Made by a program: the position numbers and the translations under genes. The notes beneath the pieces are model-generated. The model saw only the letters and a program-made list of their open reading frames with translations. It ran no database searches and was not told where the DNA came from. Positions 8,378 to 17,147 of a stretch of 53,720 nt of DNA are shown piece by piece. The DNA is from Planctomycetota bacterium (GTDB lineage: Bacteria; Planctomycetota; UBA1135; UBA2386), in assembly GCA_016872675.1 (NCBI GenBank), contig VGZG01000017.1, positions 1 to 53,720 of the forward strand. Direction: 5' to 3'. How positions within the stretch are numbered: the stretch's first letter is position 1; each line of letters opens with the position of its first letter.

Positions 8378-9666
8378 GCCACGATCGCCGCCAGTTCCTG
8401 TTCCGCGGCGCCGCGCTCGGCGCCGCCGCCGCGACGCCGGCCCGGCTCGCGCGCGCCGCCACGCTGCCGCCCGACGCGCCGCCGCAGCCGCCGGGCATGC
8501 CGCACGTCGACTACACGCCGGTCGAGACGCCTGACGGCGCCGCGCTGCCGTTTCGCGTCGTCGACGGCGTCAAGGTGTTCCACCTCATCGCCGGACCGGT
8601 GCGCCACGAATTCGCGCCGGGCCTGCAGGGCAACTGCTGGGGCTACAACGGCCGCGTGCACGGCCCGACGGTCGAGGCGGTCGAAGGCGATCGCGTCCGC
8701 GTCTACGTCACCAACAAACTCGACGCGCCGACGACCGTGCACTGGCACGGGCTGTTCGTGCCCAACGGCATGGACGGCGTCGGCGGGCTGACGCAGCGGC
8801 CTATCGAGCCGGGCGAGACCTTCCGCTACGAGTTCACCCTGCGGCAGCACGGCACGTTCATGTACCACAGCCACCACGACGAGATGGTGCAGATCGCCAT
8901 GGGGCTGATCGGCATGGTCGTCGTGCACCCGCGCGCGCCGAGCGGCCCGCGGCCCGACCGCGACTTCTGCTACATGCTGTCAGAGTGGTCGGTGAAGGTC
9001 GGTAGCGAACGGCCCGACCCGAACGAGATGAAGGACTTCGACGTGCTAACGCTCAACGGCAAGGTCTATCCGGCGACCGCGCCGATGGTCGTTCGCACGG
9101 GCCAGCGCGTCCGCATCCGCATCGGCAACCTCAGCGCGATGGACCACCACCCGATCCATCTGCACGGCCACGCATTCGAACTCGTCGGCACCGACGGCGG
9201 CGAAGTGCCGCCCGGCGCGCGCCACCCGGAGACGACCGTGTTGGTCGCGACCGGCCAGACGCGCACTGTCGAGTTCGTCGCCGACAACCCCGGCGACTGG
9301 GGCATGCACTGCCACATGACGCATCACGTCATGACGCAGATGGGCCACGACCTGCCCAACCTCGTCGGCGTCGACCCCGGCTTGTTCGATCGCAAGCTCG
9401 CCGAGACCGTGCCGACGTTCGCGGCGATGGAGGGCGGCGCAATCGACCCCGACGCGCCGGACAACACGCTGCCGAAGAACAGCCGGCCGATGCTCGGCGG
9501 GACGGCCGCCCACGGCTACGTCACGATGGGCGGCATGGTCGCCGTGCTGAAGGTCCGCGACGGCATCGCCGAGTACGGCGATCCGGGCCACTACCAGGCG
9601 CCGCCGGGCACGCTCGCCGGGCCGGCGACTGCCGAGGAACTCGCGCGCGACGGCATCGGCGGCTGA
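8374..9666 (+). CDS. Tat-exported multicopper oxidase
   Basis: A 430-residue enzyme. The N-terminus DRRQFLFRGAALG is a twin-arginine signal, consistent with export of a folded copper protein. All four copper-binding segments are present: HWHG (123-126), HSHH (165-168), HPIHLHG (259-265) and HCH (312-314) with His318 and Met323, so type 1, 2 and 3 sites look intact. At this length it resembles compact laccase-like oxidases or Cu(I) oxidases more than 600-residue CopA/CueO. A C-terminal tail of about 100 residues contains MLGGTAAHGYVTMGGM. It probably oxidises Cu(I) or a phenolic or metal substrate in the periplasm. It overlaps the TolC-like gene by four bases (ATGA). Confidence 0.92.
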   Translation: MSHDRRQFLFRGAALGAAAATPARLARAATLPPDAPPQPPGMPHVDYTPVETPDGAALPFRVVDGVKVFHLIAGPVRHEFAPGLQGNCWGYNGRVHGPTVEAVEGDRVRVYVTNKLDAPTTVHWHGLFVPNGMDGVGGLTQRPIEPGETFRYEFTLRQHGTFMYHSHHDEMVQIAMGLIGMVVVHPRAPSGPRPDRDFCYMLSEWSVKVGSERPDPNEMKDFDVLTLNGKVYPATAPMVVRTGQRVRIRIGNLSAMDHHPIHLHGHAFELVGTDGGEVPPGARHPETTVLVATGQTRTVEFVADNPGDWGMHCHMTHHVMTQMGHDLPNLVGVDPGLFDRKLAETVPTFAAMEGGAIDPDAPDNTLPKNSRPMLGGTAAHGYVTMGGMVAVLKVRDGIAEYGDPGHYQAPPGTLAGPATAEELARDGIGG

Positions 9667-9792
9667 GCCGGCGCGAACGCCACCGTCACGGGCGTGTGAC
9701 AGGCGTTGCGACCGCTTCCCATCTCGCCGCGGCGCATTCTCCCCACTCCCTACTTGCCGTCGCCTTGGCCCGCTTCTTGGAATGGTGCTGCC

Positions 9793-11244
9793 ATGGTGAC
9801 CCAGCGTCCCTCACACACGCTCCCCCTGACGCTGCTCGCCCTCAGCGTCTCCCTCGCCGCCCAGGCCCCGAGCGGCGACCCGCCCCCGGCCGCGCCGCCG
9901 GCCGACACGCCCTGGCGCCTGCACGGCGCGCTCGGCGGCCCGGACTGGCTCAAGGTCGGCGGCGAGCAGCGCACGCGCTACGAGTCGCTCGACAACCAGT
10001 TCCGCTTCCGCAGCCCGAACGACAACCCGCCGGTGCGCGGCTACGCCGAGAACGACGACGCCCTGATGCTGCAGACGCTGCTGCGCATCGACGCGACGGG
10101 TGACGCCTTCGGCGCGACGCTCGAGGGCATCGACGCGCGGCAGTACGGCTTGCACGACGAGCCGGGCACGGCGAACGACAGCTACATCGACGCCACGATG
10201 GTCGACAGCGCCGACATCCTGCAGGCGTACGGCACGCTGAAGCTCGGCGGCCTCGGCGGCGGCAAGCACGAGTTGCACGTCGGTCGCGAGACGATCGACC
10301 TCGGCGGTCGTCGCCTCGTCGCGCGCAACGCGTTCCGCAACACGGTCAACTCGTTCACCGGCGCGAGCTGGCTGTGGCAGGGCGAAGCGTCCAACGTGCG
10401 CGTCTTCTGGGCGATGCCCGTCGACCGCCGGCCCGACAACGGCGATGCCGAGGACCTGCTCGACAACCGCCAGGAGTGGGACGACCAGGACCTCGACCTG
10501 CAGTTCGGCGGCGTCTACTTCGAGAGCAAGCTCGCCGGCAAGGCGCGCATCGACGTCTACGCGTTCGGCCTCGACGAGCGCGGCGCCACCACGCGCCAGC
10601 GCGAACTGCTGACCTTCGGCGGCCGCGTGCACCAGGCGCGCAAGGCCGGCGACTGGTTCTACGCGGTCGAGTTGGTCGGCCAGACCGGCGAGTCGAAGAC
10701 CAGCGCGACCGCGGCCAGCGTCAGCGACCACCAAGCTGGCTTCGGCCACGCCTCGCTCGGCTACCAGTGGGACGACTCGTGGAGCCCGGCCGTGCAGGTC
10801 GCCTACGACTACGCCACCGGCGACAAGGACCCGAACGACCTCGACAACGAGCGCTTCGACACGCTGTTCGGCGCGCGCCGCTGGGAGTACGGGCCGACGG
10901 GCCTGTACGGCGCCGTCGCCCGCGCCAACCTCGACTCGCCGGAACTGCGGCTGATGCTGCACCCGCGCAAGCAGCTGCAGTTCACGCTCGGCTACCGCAT
11001 GGTCTTCCTGGCGTCCGACCGCGACGCCTGGACCGCCGCCGGCCTGCGCGACCGCACCGGCGGCTCCGGCGACCACGTCGGCGACCAGTTCGAGCTGCGC
11101 ATGCGCTGGGAGGTCGTGCCGCAGTCGGTCGAGTTCGACTTCGGCGTCTGCTACCTCGCCGAGGGCTCGTTCCAGGACCGCGCCTCGCAGGGTCAGGGCG
11201 ACGACGTCACCTACGGCTACGCGCAGGTGAGCTGGAAGTTCTGA
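9793..11244 (+). CDS. Alginate-export-type outer membrane porin
   Basis: The ATG at 9793 gives a signal peptide (SHTLPLTLLALSVSLAAQ) and a Pro-rich spacer, then a beta-barrel body of about 440 residues. Features are LKVGGEQRTRYESLDNQFRF, alternating aromatic/polar strands, HELHVGRETIDLGGRRLVAR, and a last strand ending in Phe (YAQVSWKF), as in the alginate export/OprB-like porins (PF13372-type). It lies 126 bases after the oxidase and probably completes the envelope cluster as a passive channel. Substrate is not predictable. It is the only clear porin in the window. Confidence 0.8.
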   Translation: MVTQRPSHTLPLTLLALSVSLAAQAPSGDPPPAAPPADTPWRLHGALGGPDWLKVGGEQRTRYESLDNQFRFRSPNDNPPVRGYAENDDALMLQTLLRIDATGDAFGATLEGIDARQYGLHDEPGTANDSYIDATMVDSADILQAYGTLKLGGLGGGKHELHVGRETIDLGGRRLVARNAFRNTVNSFTGASWLWQGEASNVRVFWAMPVDRRPDNGDAEDLLDNRQEWDDQDLDLQFGGVYFESKLAGKARIDVYAFGLDERGATTRQRELLTFGGRVHQARKAGDWFYAVELVGQTGESKTSATAASVSDHQAGFGHASLGYQWDDSWSPAVQVAYDYATGDKDPNDLDNERFDTLFGARRWEYGPTGLYGAVARANLDSPELRLMLHPRKQLQFTLGYRMVFLASDRDAWTAAGLRDRTGGSGDHVGDQFELRMRWEVVPQSVEFDFGVCYLAEGSFQDRASQGQGDDVTYGYAQVSWKF

Positions 11245-11310
11245 GCCGGCCGCGGGCCAGCGGACGGGGCCGGGGGCGCCCCGTTCCTTCCCTCCCGCCG
11301 GGCGCGTCCG

Positions 11311-11316
11311 TATCCT
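11311..11316 (+). promoter_or_regulatory. -10 element (TATCCT) for the E3 gene
   Basis: TATCCT lies 13 nt before the ATG at 11330, so the transcript would have a leader of only a few bases. No Shine-Dalgarno sequence is seen. Confidence 0.5.
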
Positions 11317-11329
11317 CCTCGCCCCCCAC

Positions 11330-12742
11330 ATGACCTACGACGTCCTCGTGATCGGTGCCGGCCCGGCCGGCTACGTCTGCGCCATCCGCTGCGCCCAGCT
11401 CGGCCTCAAGACCGCGGTGGTCGAGAAGGAGAACCTCGGCGGCGTCTGCCTCAACGTCGGCTGCATCCCGAGCAAGGCGCTGATCGCGGCGAGCAAGCTG
11501 GTCGACAAGATCCAGCACGCCGATGTGATGGGCATCAAGGCGAAGTTCGAGGGTCTCGACGTCGGCGCGCTGGTCAACTGGAAGGCCGGCATCGTCAACA
11601 AGCTGACGTCGGGCGTCGGCGGCCTGCTCAAGAACCACAAGGTCGACGTGCACAGCGGCGACGCCAAGGTGATCGCCAAGGGCAAGGTCGAGGTCAAGTC
11701 GAAGGACGGCACGAAGACGCTCGAGGCGAAGAACCTCGTCATCGCCGTCGGCAGCACGCCGATCGAGGTCCCCGGCTTCGCCTTCGACGGCGTCGACGTC
11801 TGGTCGTCGACCCACGCGCTGGCGCCGAAGTCGCTGCCCAAGCGCATGATCGTGATCGGCGGCGGCTACATCGGCCTCGAGCTCGGCCTCGTCTACCACA
11901 AGCTGGGCGCCGAGGTCCGCGTGCTCGAGTTCATGGACCGCGTGCTGCCGGGCATGGAGGAAGAGCTGTCCAAGGAGATGGGCCGCTCGCTCAAGAAGAA
12001 GAAGGTCGAGGTCCACCTCAAGACCAAGGCGACGGGCTTCAAGAAGGGCAAGAACGGCCTCGAAGTGACCGCCGAGGTCGACGGCAAGCCGCAGACGTTC
12101 GAGTGCGACGTCGTGCTGTCGTGCGTGGGCCGCCGGCCCAGCGGCAAGGGACTCGGCCTGGAGGCCGTCGGCGTCAAGGTCGACGAGCGCGGCTTCGTCC
12201 CGGTCGACCACACGCGCAGGACCAACGTGCCGGGCATCTACGCGATCGGCGACGTCGCCGGCCAGCCGATGCTCGCGCACAAGGGCAGCCACGAGGGCCT
12301 CATCGCCGCCGCCGCGATCGCCGGCGACAAGGGCGCGGCCTACGACCCGGCGTGCATCCCGGCGGTGATCTTCACCGACCCGGAGATCGCCTCGGTCGGC
12401 CTGTCGATGGAGGAGGCGAAGAAGGCCGGCTTCGAGCCAGTCGAGGGCAAGTTCCCGTTCGCCGCGTCGGGCCGCGCGCTCTCGCTCAACGAGACCGAGG
12501 GCTGGTGCAAGGTCATCGCCGACGCCAAGACCGACAAGGTCCTCGGCGTGCACATGATCGGCCCCGAGGTCACCGAGCTCGTCGCCGAAGCGGCGCTGGC
12601 GATCGAGATGGGCGCGTCGGTCCACGACCTCGCCCAGACGATCCACGCGCACCCGACGCTGCCGGAGGCGATGATGGAAGCCGCCGAGGCCGTGCACAGC
12701 ATGGCCGTGCACATCTTCCAGACGCCGAAGAAGGCGCACTGA
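11330..12742 (+). CDS. lpdA: Dihydrolipoyl dehydrogenase (E3)
   Basis: A 470-residue flavoprotein disulfide reductase. FAD-binding GAGPAG is at residues 9-14 and the redox-active pair is Cys40/Cys45 in GGVCLNVGCIPSK. The NAD-binding GGGYIGLELG segment is near residue 180. The second FAD motif GIYAIGDVAG and the C-terminal interface motif HAHPTLPEA with the catalytic His are also present. It reoxidises dihydrolipoamide on E2 with NAD+ and probably serves the complex encoded at the left edge. It is separated from those genes by the metal cluster and has its own promoter. A stem-loop follows the stop. Confidence 0.97.
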   Translation: MTYDVLVIGAGPAGYVCAIRCAQLGLKTAVVEKENLGGVCLNVGCIPSKALIAASKLVDKIQHADVMGIKAKFEGLDVGALVNWKAGIVNKLTSGVGGLLKNHKVDVHSGDAKVIAKGKVEVKSKDGTKTLEAKNLVIAVGSTPIEVPGFAFDGVDVWSSTHALAPKSLPKRMIVIGGGYIGLELGLVYHKLGAEVRVLEFMDRVLPGMEEELSKEMGRSLKKKKVEVHLKTKATGFKKGKNGLEVTAEVDGKPQTFECDVVLSCVGRRPSGKGLGLEAVGVKVDERGFVPVDHTRRTNVPGIYAIGDVAGQPMLAHKGSHEGLIAAAAIAGDKGAAYDPACIPAVIFTDPEIASVGLSMEEAKKAGFEPVEGKFPFAASGRALSLNETEGWCKVIADAKTDKVLGVHMIGPEVTELVAEAALAIEMGASVHDLAQTIHAHPTLPEAMMEAAEAVHSMAVHIFQTPKKAH

Positions 12743-12744
12743 TT

Positions 12745-12767
12745 CATCGCGCGCGCGGCGCGCGATG
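12745..12767 (+). terminator. Stem-loop just after lpdA
   Basis: A perfect 9-bp stem CATCGCGCG/CGCGCGATG with a 5-nt loop starts 3 nt after the stop. It is followed only by a short GTTT, so it is a terminator candidate without a full T-tract. Confidence 0.5.
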
Positions 12768-12901
12768 GATCGGCGTTTCGCGTGGCCGCCGTCGCAATGC
12801 GGCGAACCGACCGACGCGCTCAGCGGTGACTCGTGCATGCCTGCGCGGCTGGTGACGCACCGTAACGTCCGCGGCGCGCCCGCGCGGCGCGGCGCGCGGC
12901 C

Positions 12902-14740
12902 TCACTCGGCCAGGTAGACCTTGCGGTCGTCGCGGCGCGCGTACAGGCGCGCGAACGCCGGCGCATCGACGCCGCGCTCGCCGAGCAGCAGCGCCGGCGC
13001 GGACCCGCCGCGCCAGTTCGACGCCCATTGCTGCATCACCGCCTCGCCGAACGGTCGCGTCTGCGTCGCCGCGCCGAGGAAGTCGTAGCCGACGAGCGCG
13101 CCGCCGTGCCCGATCGTGCGCAGGCTGCGGGCCGCCGCGAAGCGCACGACGTAGTACGGATCGTCGAGCAGGCGGCCGAGGTACGGCGCCATCCAGCCGT
13201 CGCCCGCCGTCGCGCGCGCCGGCGCCCAGCCGAAGCTCCACGCCGCCAGCAGGCGCACACCGGCGTCGCCGGTGAGCAGCCAGCGCGCACCGGCGGCGAC
13301 ATCGCGCTGGTCGGCGTCGAGCGCGGGCGGCTCATTGCCCCAACCCGCCTGCAACTGCTCGGCGGTCCACTGCAGCGTGCGGTCGAGGTGGCAGAGGTTG
13401 CAGGCGTTGGGCCGACCGGTGGCGAGTTCGACGCCGACGTCGGGGCTGGTGATCTGGTGGCTGCGCGAGGCCTTCATCAGCCCCACCGACGTGTGCGGCA
13501 TGTGGCAGTCCTGGCAGGCGCTGCCGAGCGACCCCGGCGCGTGGCGCGTGTGCGCCTGCAACGCCGCCGGGGCCTCGAACTGCGCGTGGCATTGCGTGCA
13601 CGCGGCGTTGCCGTCCATGCCGGCGCGCAGCTGGCCGCTTCGCCATGCCGGCGTCGCCACGCCGTCGTCGGGATGCATCTCGTGGCACGAGGCGCAGTCC
13701 ATCTGCCGCGCGACGTCGCCGTGCGCGTAGCACGGCGATTGCCGCAGGCCGCTGAACTCGCGACCCGAGAGGCGCACCTGGCCGTCGGACCAGAACGAGC
13801 TGGCGAAGAAGTTCGGGTTCTTGGCCAATTCGCGGCGCAACTCCGGCGCATCGCGGTCCTGCGCGCCGACGACGAGGTGCGTCGCGTGCAGGTCCATGCC
13901 CGGGCGGAAGGGCGAACCATCCTCGCGCCAGGCGTCGTGATGCTGCTGGCGCAGGATCGACACCGCATGGCACTGGCCGCAGGCCTGCGCCGAGCGCACC
14001 GGCAATTGCGTGCCGGGGTTGGCCATCGTCGGATCGGCGCCCCGCATTCGCGCCTCGTAGCGACGCAGCGGGTCCTGGTTGCTGGCCACGTGCTTGCCGC
14101 CGGGACCGTGGCACGATTCGCACGCGATGCCGAGTTCGCCGACGTGCGTGTCGTTGCGACCGACGTCGAGCCGCGGGCGCACGTTGGTCGCATGGCATCC
14201 CGAGCAGCTCTGGCTCCACGCGCCCGGCTCCGGCGGGTCGCGGAACTCCGGCGGCAGCACGAACACGGCCGTCAGCGGCAGCCAGATGCGCTCTTCGACC
14301 TTGAAGCACAGCGGCAAGGGCGCGAGTTCGCGGCCGTTGCCGGTCGAGTACCACAGCACCTGCAGGTGGTGCGAGCCGGTCAGTTGCTCGATCGGCCGCT
14401 CGACCGCCGCCGGTTGCAGGCCGCCGCGCACGAACATCGTCCACAGCTGTTCGCCCCGCCATTCCAGCACCACCGGCTTGCCCCACCAGTCGAGCTCGAG
14501 GCGGTCGAACGACGCCAGCACGTTGGCGCGCGTCGCCGTCTGCGACATCGTGCGGTGGTAGCTGTCGTGCCACGTCGCGTGCTCGCCGGGATGGCACTTG
14601 CGGCAGGTGTCCGAGCCGACGTAGCCGTCGTCGGGCAGCACGAGCGGCGCCGTCGGGGAAGGCTCGCGCGGCGTCGGCGGGAACGCGAACGACGCGACCG
14701 CGACGGCGACGACGACCATGGCGATGCGGAACGCCAGCAT
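12902..14740 (-). CDS. Eight-haem cytochrome c with C-terminal HEAT-like region
   Basis: A 612-residue protein with a hydrophobic N-terminus (MLAFRIAMVVVAVAVASFAF) that acts as signal peptide or membrane anchor. Eight CXXCH motifs are visible in order: CRKCH, CSGCH, CESCH, CGQCH, CASCH, CTQCH, CQDCH and CNLCH. The first and later ones sit in contexts such as GSDTCRKCH and CQDCHMPH, like the cytochrome c554/doubled-CXXCH proteins. After the last haem site about 120 residues look like HEAT or armadillo repeats (DDPYYVVRFAAARSLRTIG). It probably transfers electrons in the periplasm; the partner is unknown and no haem-lyase gene lies nearby. A TAAAGT hexamer 9 nt upstream supports the start. Confidence 0.92.
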   Translation of the reverse strand: MLAFRIAMVVVAVAVASFAFPPTPREPSPTAPLVLPDDGYVGSDTCRKCHPGEHATWHDSYHRTMSQTATRANVLASFDRLELDWWGKPVVLEWRGEQLWTMFVRGGLQPAAVERPIEQLTGSHHLQVLWYSTGNGRELAPLPLCFKVEERIWLPLTAVFVLPPEFRDPPEPGAWSQSCSGCHATNVRPRLDVGRNDTHVGELGIACESCHGPGGKHVASNQDPLRRYEARMRGADPTMANPGTQLPVRSAQACGQCHAVSILRQQHHDAWREDGSPFRPGMDLHATHLVVGAQDRDAPELRRELAKNPNFFASSFWSDGQVRLSGREFSGLRQSPCYAHGDVARQMDCASCHEMHPDDGVATPAWRSGQLRAGMDGNAACTQCHAQFEAPAALQAHTRHAPGSLGSACQDCHMPHTSVGLMKASRSHQITSPDVGVELATGRPNACNLCHLDRTLQWTAEQLQAGWGNEPPALDADQRDVAAGARWLLTGDAGVRLLAAWSFGWAPARATAGDGWMAPYLGRLLDDPYYVVRFAAARSLRTIGHGGALVGYDFLGAATQTRPFGEAVMQQWASNWRGGSAPALLLGERGVDAPAFARLYARRDDRKVYLAE

Positions 14741-14749
14741 GCGCGCGGA

Positions 14750-14755
14750 ACTTTA
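14750..14755 (-). promoter_or_regulatory. -10 element of a probable leaderless promoter (TAAAGT)
   Basis: On the minus strand TAAAGT ends 9 nt before the ATG at 14740. No ribosome binding site is present. Confidence 0.55.
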
Positions 14756-14797
14756 CCCGCCGTGCCATCGGGCGCACCCTGCGGTCGTGCCGCCAGT

Positions 14798-14803
14798 TAC
14801 ACT
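14798..14803 (+). promoter_or_regulatory. Possible -10 element (TACACT)
   Basis: TACACT lies 51 nt before the GTG at 14855, within the divergent gap between the cytochrome and FG-GAP genes. The leader would be longer than for most genes here. Confidence 0.35.
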
Positions 14804-14854
14804 CCTTCCGCGCCGCCGTCCCGCACCACCTCGCTCGGCCGCGCCTGCCCCACC

Positions 14855-16747
14855 GTGAAGCACCATATCCTCGTCGCCGCGCTCGCCGCGGCTCCCCTGT
14901 CCGCGCAAGCCAGCTTCAACCAGCAGGTCGGCCTGATCACCGGCCCGACCGTGATGACCGAGGGCGTCGTGCTCTGCGACGTCGACGGCGACGGCGACCA
15001 GGACGTCGTGTTCGCCAACGGCTACGTGCTGAACAGCGCGGGCTCGGCGATCCAACCGACGCTGCTGATCAACAAGATCAACCAGGGCCTCGGCCTCGTC
15101 GACGAGACCGCGAGCCGCCTGCCGACGCTGGCGATCAAGGGCACGCTGGTCGTCGCGTTCGACGTCGAGGGCGATGGCGACAAGGACCTGCTGTTCTCGT
15201 GCAACGGCCCGAGCCAACAGCGCCTGTACGTCAACGACGGCACGGGCGTGTTCAGCGACCAGAGCGTCGCGCGCCTCGGCGCGCTCAACCTCGCGTGCGC
15301 CGGCTGCGCCTACGGCGACGTCGACCAGGACGGCGATCTCGACGTCTTCCTCAACGACGAGCTGGCCAACGGCCAGCTCAAGCTGTTCCTCAACAACGGC
15401 GCTGGCGTGTTCAGCAACGTCACGGCGACGCACGTCGCCGTGGCGCCCAAGACCAACCAGCAGGACATCGTGCTCTGCGACCTCGACAACGACTGGGACC
15501 TCGACGTCGTCAACGTCGGCAAGTCGGCGGGGCAGCAGATCTACTGGAACGACGGCACGGGGCGCTTCCCGACGGTCACCACGGCGCTGCTGCCGGCCGG
15601 CAACAGCCTGACCTACGAGGCCGAGGCCGCCGACCTCGACCACGACGGCGACCTCGACCTGACGATGCTGTCGGTCAGCAGCCTCAGCGACACCGTCATC
15701 CGCAACAACCTCGTGCCGTCGGGCACGCTGTCGTTCACCAGCCTGACGACGGCGCTGACCGGCGGCAACGGCGACGACGACAACGAGTGGGTGTTCGTCG
15801 ACTACGACAACAACGGCTTCCTCGACCTCGTCATCGGCTCGCTGCAGAGCAACGGCGAGAAGCTGTACCGCAACAACGGCGCGTTCTCGTTCGCGCGCCA
15901 GGCGACCGGCTTCACCGCGCTGATCGACAGCACGCTCGACGTCGCCATCGGCGACCTCAACAACGACGGCGTGTTCGACATGGTCACCGCGCAGGGCGAG
16001 TCGGGCAGCTACCTCAACCGCGCCTACTACGGCAGCGGTCCGCAGGACACGCAGCCGCCGCGCTTCGTGCGCGTCGAGCAGCTGCCGGCCGTCAGCACGC
16101 GGCCGGACGGCCCGTGGGTCGTGCGCGCCGTCGTGCAGGACTCGGTCGTCGACGACGGCGAGACCTCGGTGCGCTCGGTGGTCGCCAATTGGTCGATCAC
16201 GCACCAAGGCGGCGTCGCGACCGGCAGCGCGCCGCTGCAGTTCCTCGGCGGCCTGTTCTTCCGCGGCGCCATCACGCCGCCGCCCGGCGTGCCGACCAAC
16301 GGCGCCGTGGTGTCGTTCGCGCTGACGGCGACCGACTGGCGCGGCAACGCCACGACGTTGCCGACGCAGACGTTCAGCGTCTGCGGCCTGCAGTCGTACG
16401 CGCTCGGCCTCGGCGGCACGAACACCGGCGCGCTCGCGGCGGCGGGCAGCACGTCGGCCGGCGGCACGTCGACGTTCGCGTGGAGCGCGCTACCGGCCTC
16501 GGCGAGCGGCCTCCTCGCGCTCTCGCTCGGCCGCGCCAGCGTGACGTACCCCGAGGGCATCCTCGTCGTCGATCCCGCCGCACTGATCACGCTGGTGCCG
16601 GTGGCGACGGACGGCGCTGGCGCCGGCCTGCTGCCGATCCCGATCCCGACCGCGCCGCCGCTCATCGGGTTGCGCGTCGCGTTCCAGGGGTTGTTCGGCG
16701 GCCCGCTGGTGCTGACCAACGGCGTCGACCTCGTCATCTGTCCGTAG
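14855..16747 (+). CDS. Secreted FG-GAP/VCBS repeat protein with shared C-terminal module
   Basis: A 630-residue protein. The GTG at 14855 begins a short signal peptide, MKHHILVAALAAAPLSAQA; no closer start preserves it. Seven calcium-binding-type loops recur about every 50-60 residues: DVDGDGDQD, DVEGDGDKD, DVDQDGDLD, DLDNDWDLD, DLDHDGDLD, DYDNNGFLD and DLNNDGVFD. Together they predict an integrin-alpha-like beta-propeller that covers about residues 20-390. An Ig-like stretch follows (about 390-510). The last 110 or so residues, ending PPLIGLRVAFQ and LTNGVDLVICP, match the module at the end of the 2527, 17148 and 49591 proteins. Likely an extracellular adhesion or binding protein. No enzyme motif is seen. 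Confidence 0.88.
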   Translation: MKHHILVAALAAAPLSAQASFNQQVGLITGPTVMTEGVVLCDVDGDGDQDVVFANGYVLNSAGSAIQPTLLINKINQGLGLVDETASRLPTLAIKGTLVVAFDVEGDGDKDLLFSCNGPSQQRLYVNDGTGVFSDQSVARLGALNLACAGCAYGDVDQDGDLDVFLNDELANGQLKLFLNNGAGVFSNVTATHVAVAPKTNQQDIVLCDLDNDWDLDVVNVGKSAGQQIYWNDGTGRFPTVTTALLPAGNSLTYEAEAADLDHDGDLDLTMLSVSSLSDTVIRNNLVPSGTLSFTSLTTALTGGNGDDDNEWVFVDYDNNGFLDLVIGSLQSNGEKLYRNNGAFSFARQATGFTALIDSTLDVAIGDLNNDGVFDMVTAQGESGSYLNRAYYGSGPQDTQPPRFVRVEQLPAVSTRPDGPWVVRAVVQDSVVDDGETSVRSVVANWSITHQGGVATGSAPLQFLGGLFFRGAITPPPGVPTNGAVVSFALTATDWRGNATTLPTQTFSVCGLQSYALGLGGTNTGALAAAGSTSAGGTSTFAWSALPASASGLLALSLGRASVTYPEGILVVDPAALITLVPVATDGAGAGLLPIPIPTAPPLIGLRVAFQGLFGGPLVLTNGVDLVICP

Positions 16748-16757
16748 CGCCGCGCGC

Positions 16758-17039
16758 TCAGCGCCGCACGTCGAACGTCGCCTCACCGGCGACGGCCGCG
16801 AACTCGCGCCACGCCAGCGCGTCGACGCGCGCCAGCGTCGGCCCGCGCTGCAGCCACGCGCGGAACGCCGCGAGCGCCGACGCTTCGCCCTGGGCCTCCC
16901 CCTCCACCGCGCCGTCGGCGCGATTGCGCACGAAGCCGACCACGCCGTTGGCTGCTGCTGCGCGCGCCGTGGCGACGCGGAAGCCGACGCCCTGCACGCG
17001 GCCAGTGACGACGAAGGCGGCGCGGACGACCTGGGCCAT
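16758..17039 (-). CDS. acyP: Acylphosphatase
   Basis: A complete 93-residue acylphosphatase, the usual family length. The phosphate-binding loop GRVQGVGFR and catalytic Asn in GFVRNRADGAVEGEAQG are both present. It hydrolyses acyl phosphates such as 1,3-bisphosphoglycerate or carbamoyl phosphate in the cytoplasm. It is a single gene facing the FG-GAP gene, with stops only 10 nt apart. A TACGGT hexamer ends exactly 6 nt before the ATG. Confidence 0.95.
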   Translation of the reverse strand: MAQVVRAAFVVTGRVQGVGFRVATARAAAANGVVGFVRNRADGAVEGEAQGEASALAAFRAWLQRGPTLARVDALAWREFAAVAGEATFDVRR

Positions 17040-17045
17040 GTGACC

Positions 17046-17051
17046 ACCGTA
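17046..17051 (-). promoter_or_regulatory. -10 element of a probable leaderless promoter (TACGGT)
   Basis: On the minus strand TACGGT ends 6 nt before the acyP ATG at 17039, the spacing expected if transcription starts on the start codon. Confidence 0.65.
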
Positions 17052-17101
17052 GCGCGCCATCGCCGATGACGCAGGCGTGACATCCGCCGGCGCGCGCGGC
17101 C

Positions 17102-17107
17102 TAGCTT
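17102..17107 (+). promoter_or_regulatory. Possible -10 element (TAGCTT)
   Basis: TAGCTT lies 40 nt before the ATG at 17148. A GTGACA sequence (17077-17082) lies 19 nt upstream of it and could be the -35 element, with slightly long spacing. Confidence 0.4.
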
Positions 17108-17147
17108 CGTTGCATCGGCGGCGGTCCGCCGCCCGAACCAGACAACA

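Noticed and set aside
9761-9782. Sigma-54-like promoter ahead of the porin gene (TGGCCCG then TTGG)
   Set aside because: The -24-like half fits, but the -12 half has GG in place of the essential GC, and no enhancer-binding protein gene is nearby.
12778-12900. A small gene between lpdA and the cytochrome gene
   Set aside because: No start with a promoter hexamer or signal, and no motif; probably only terminator and spacer.
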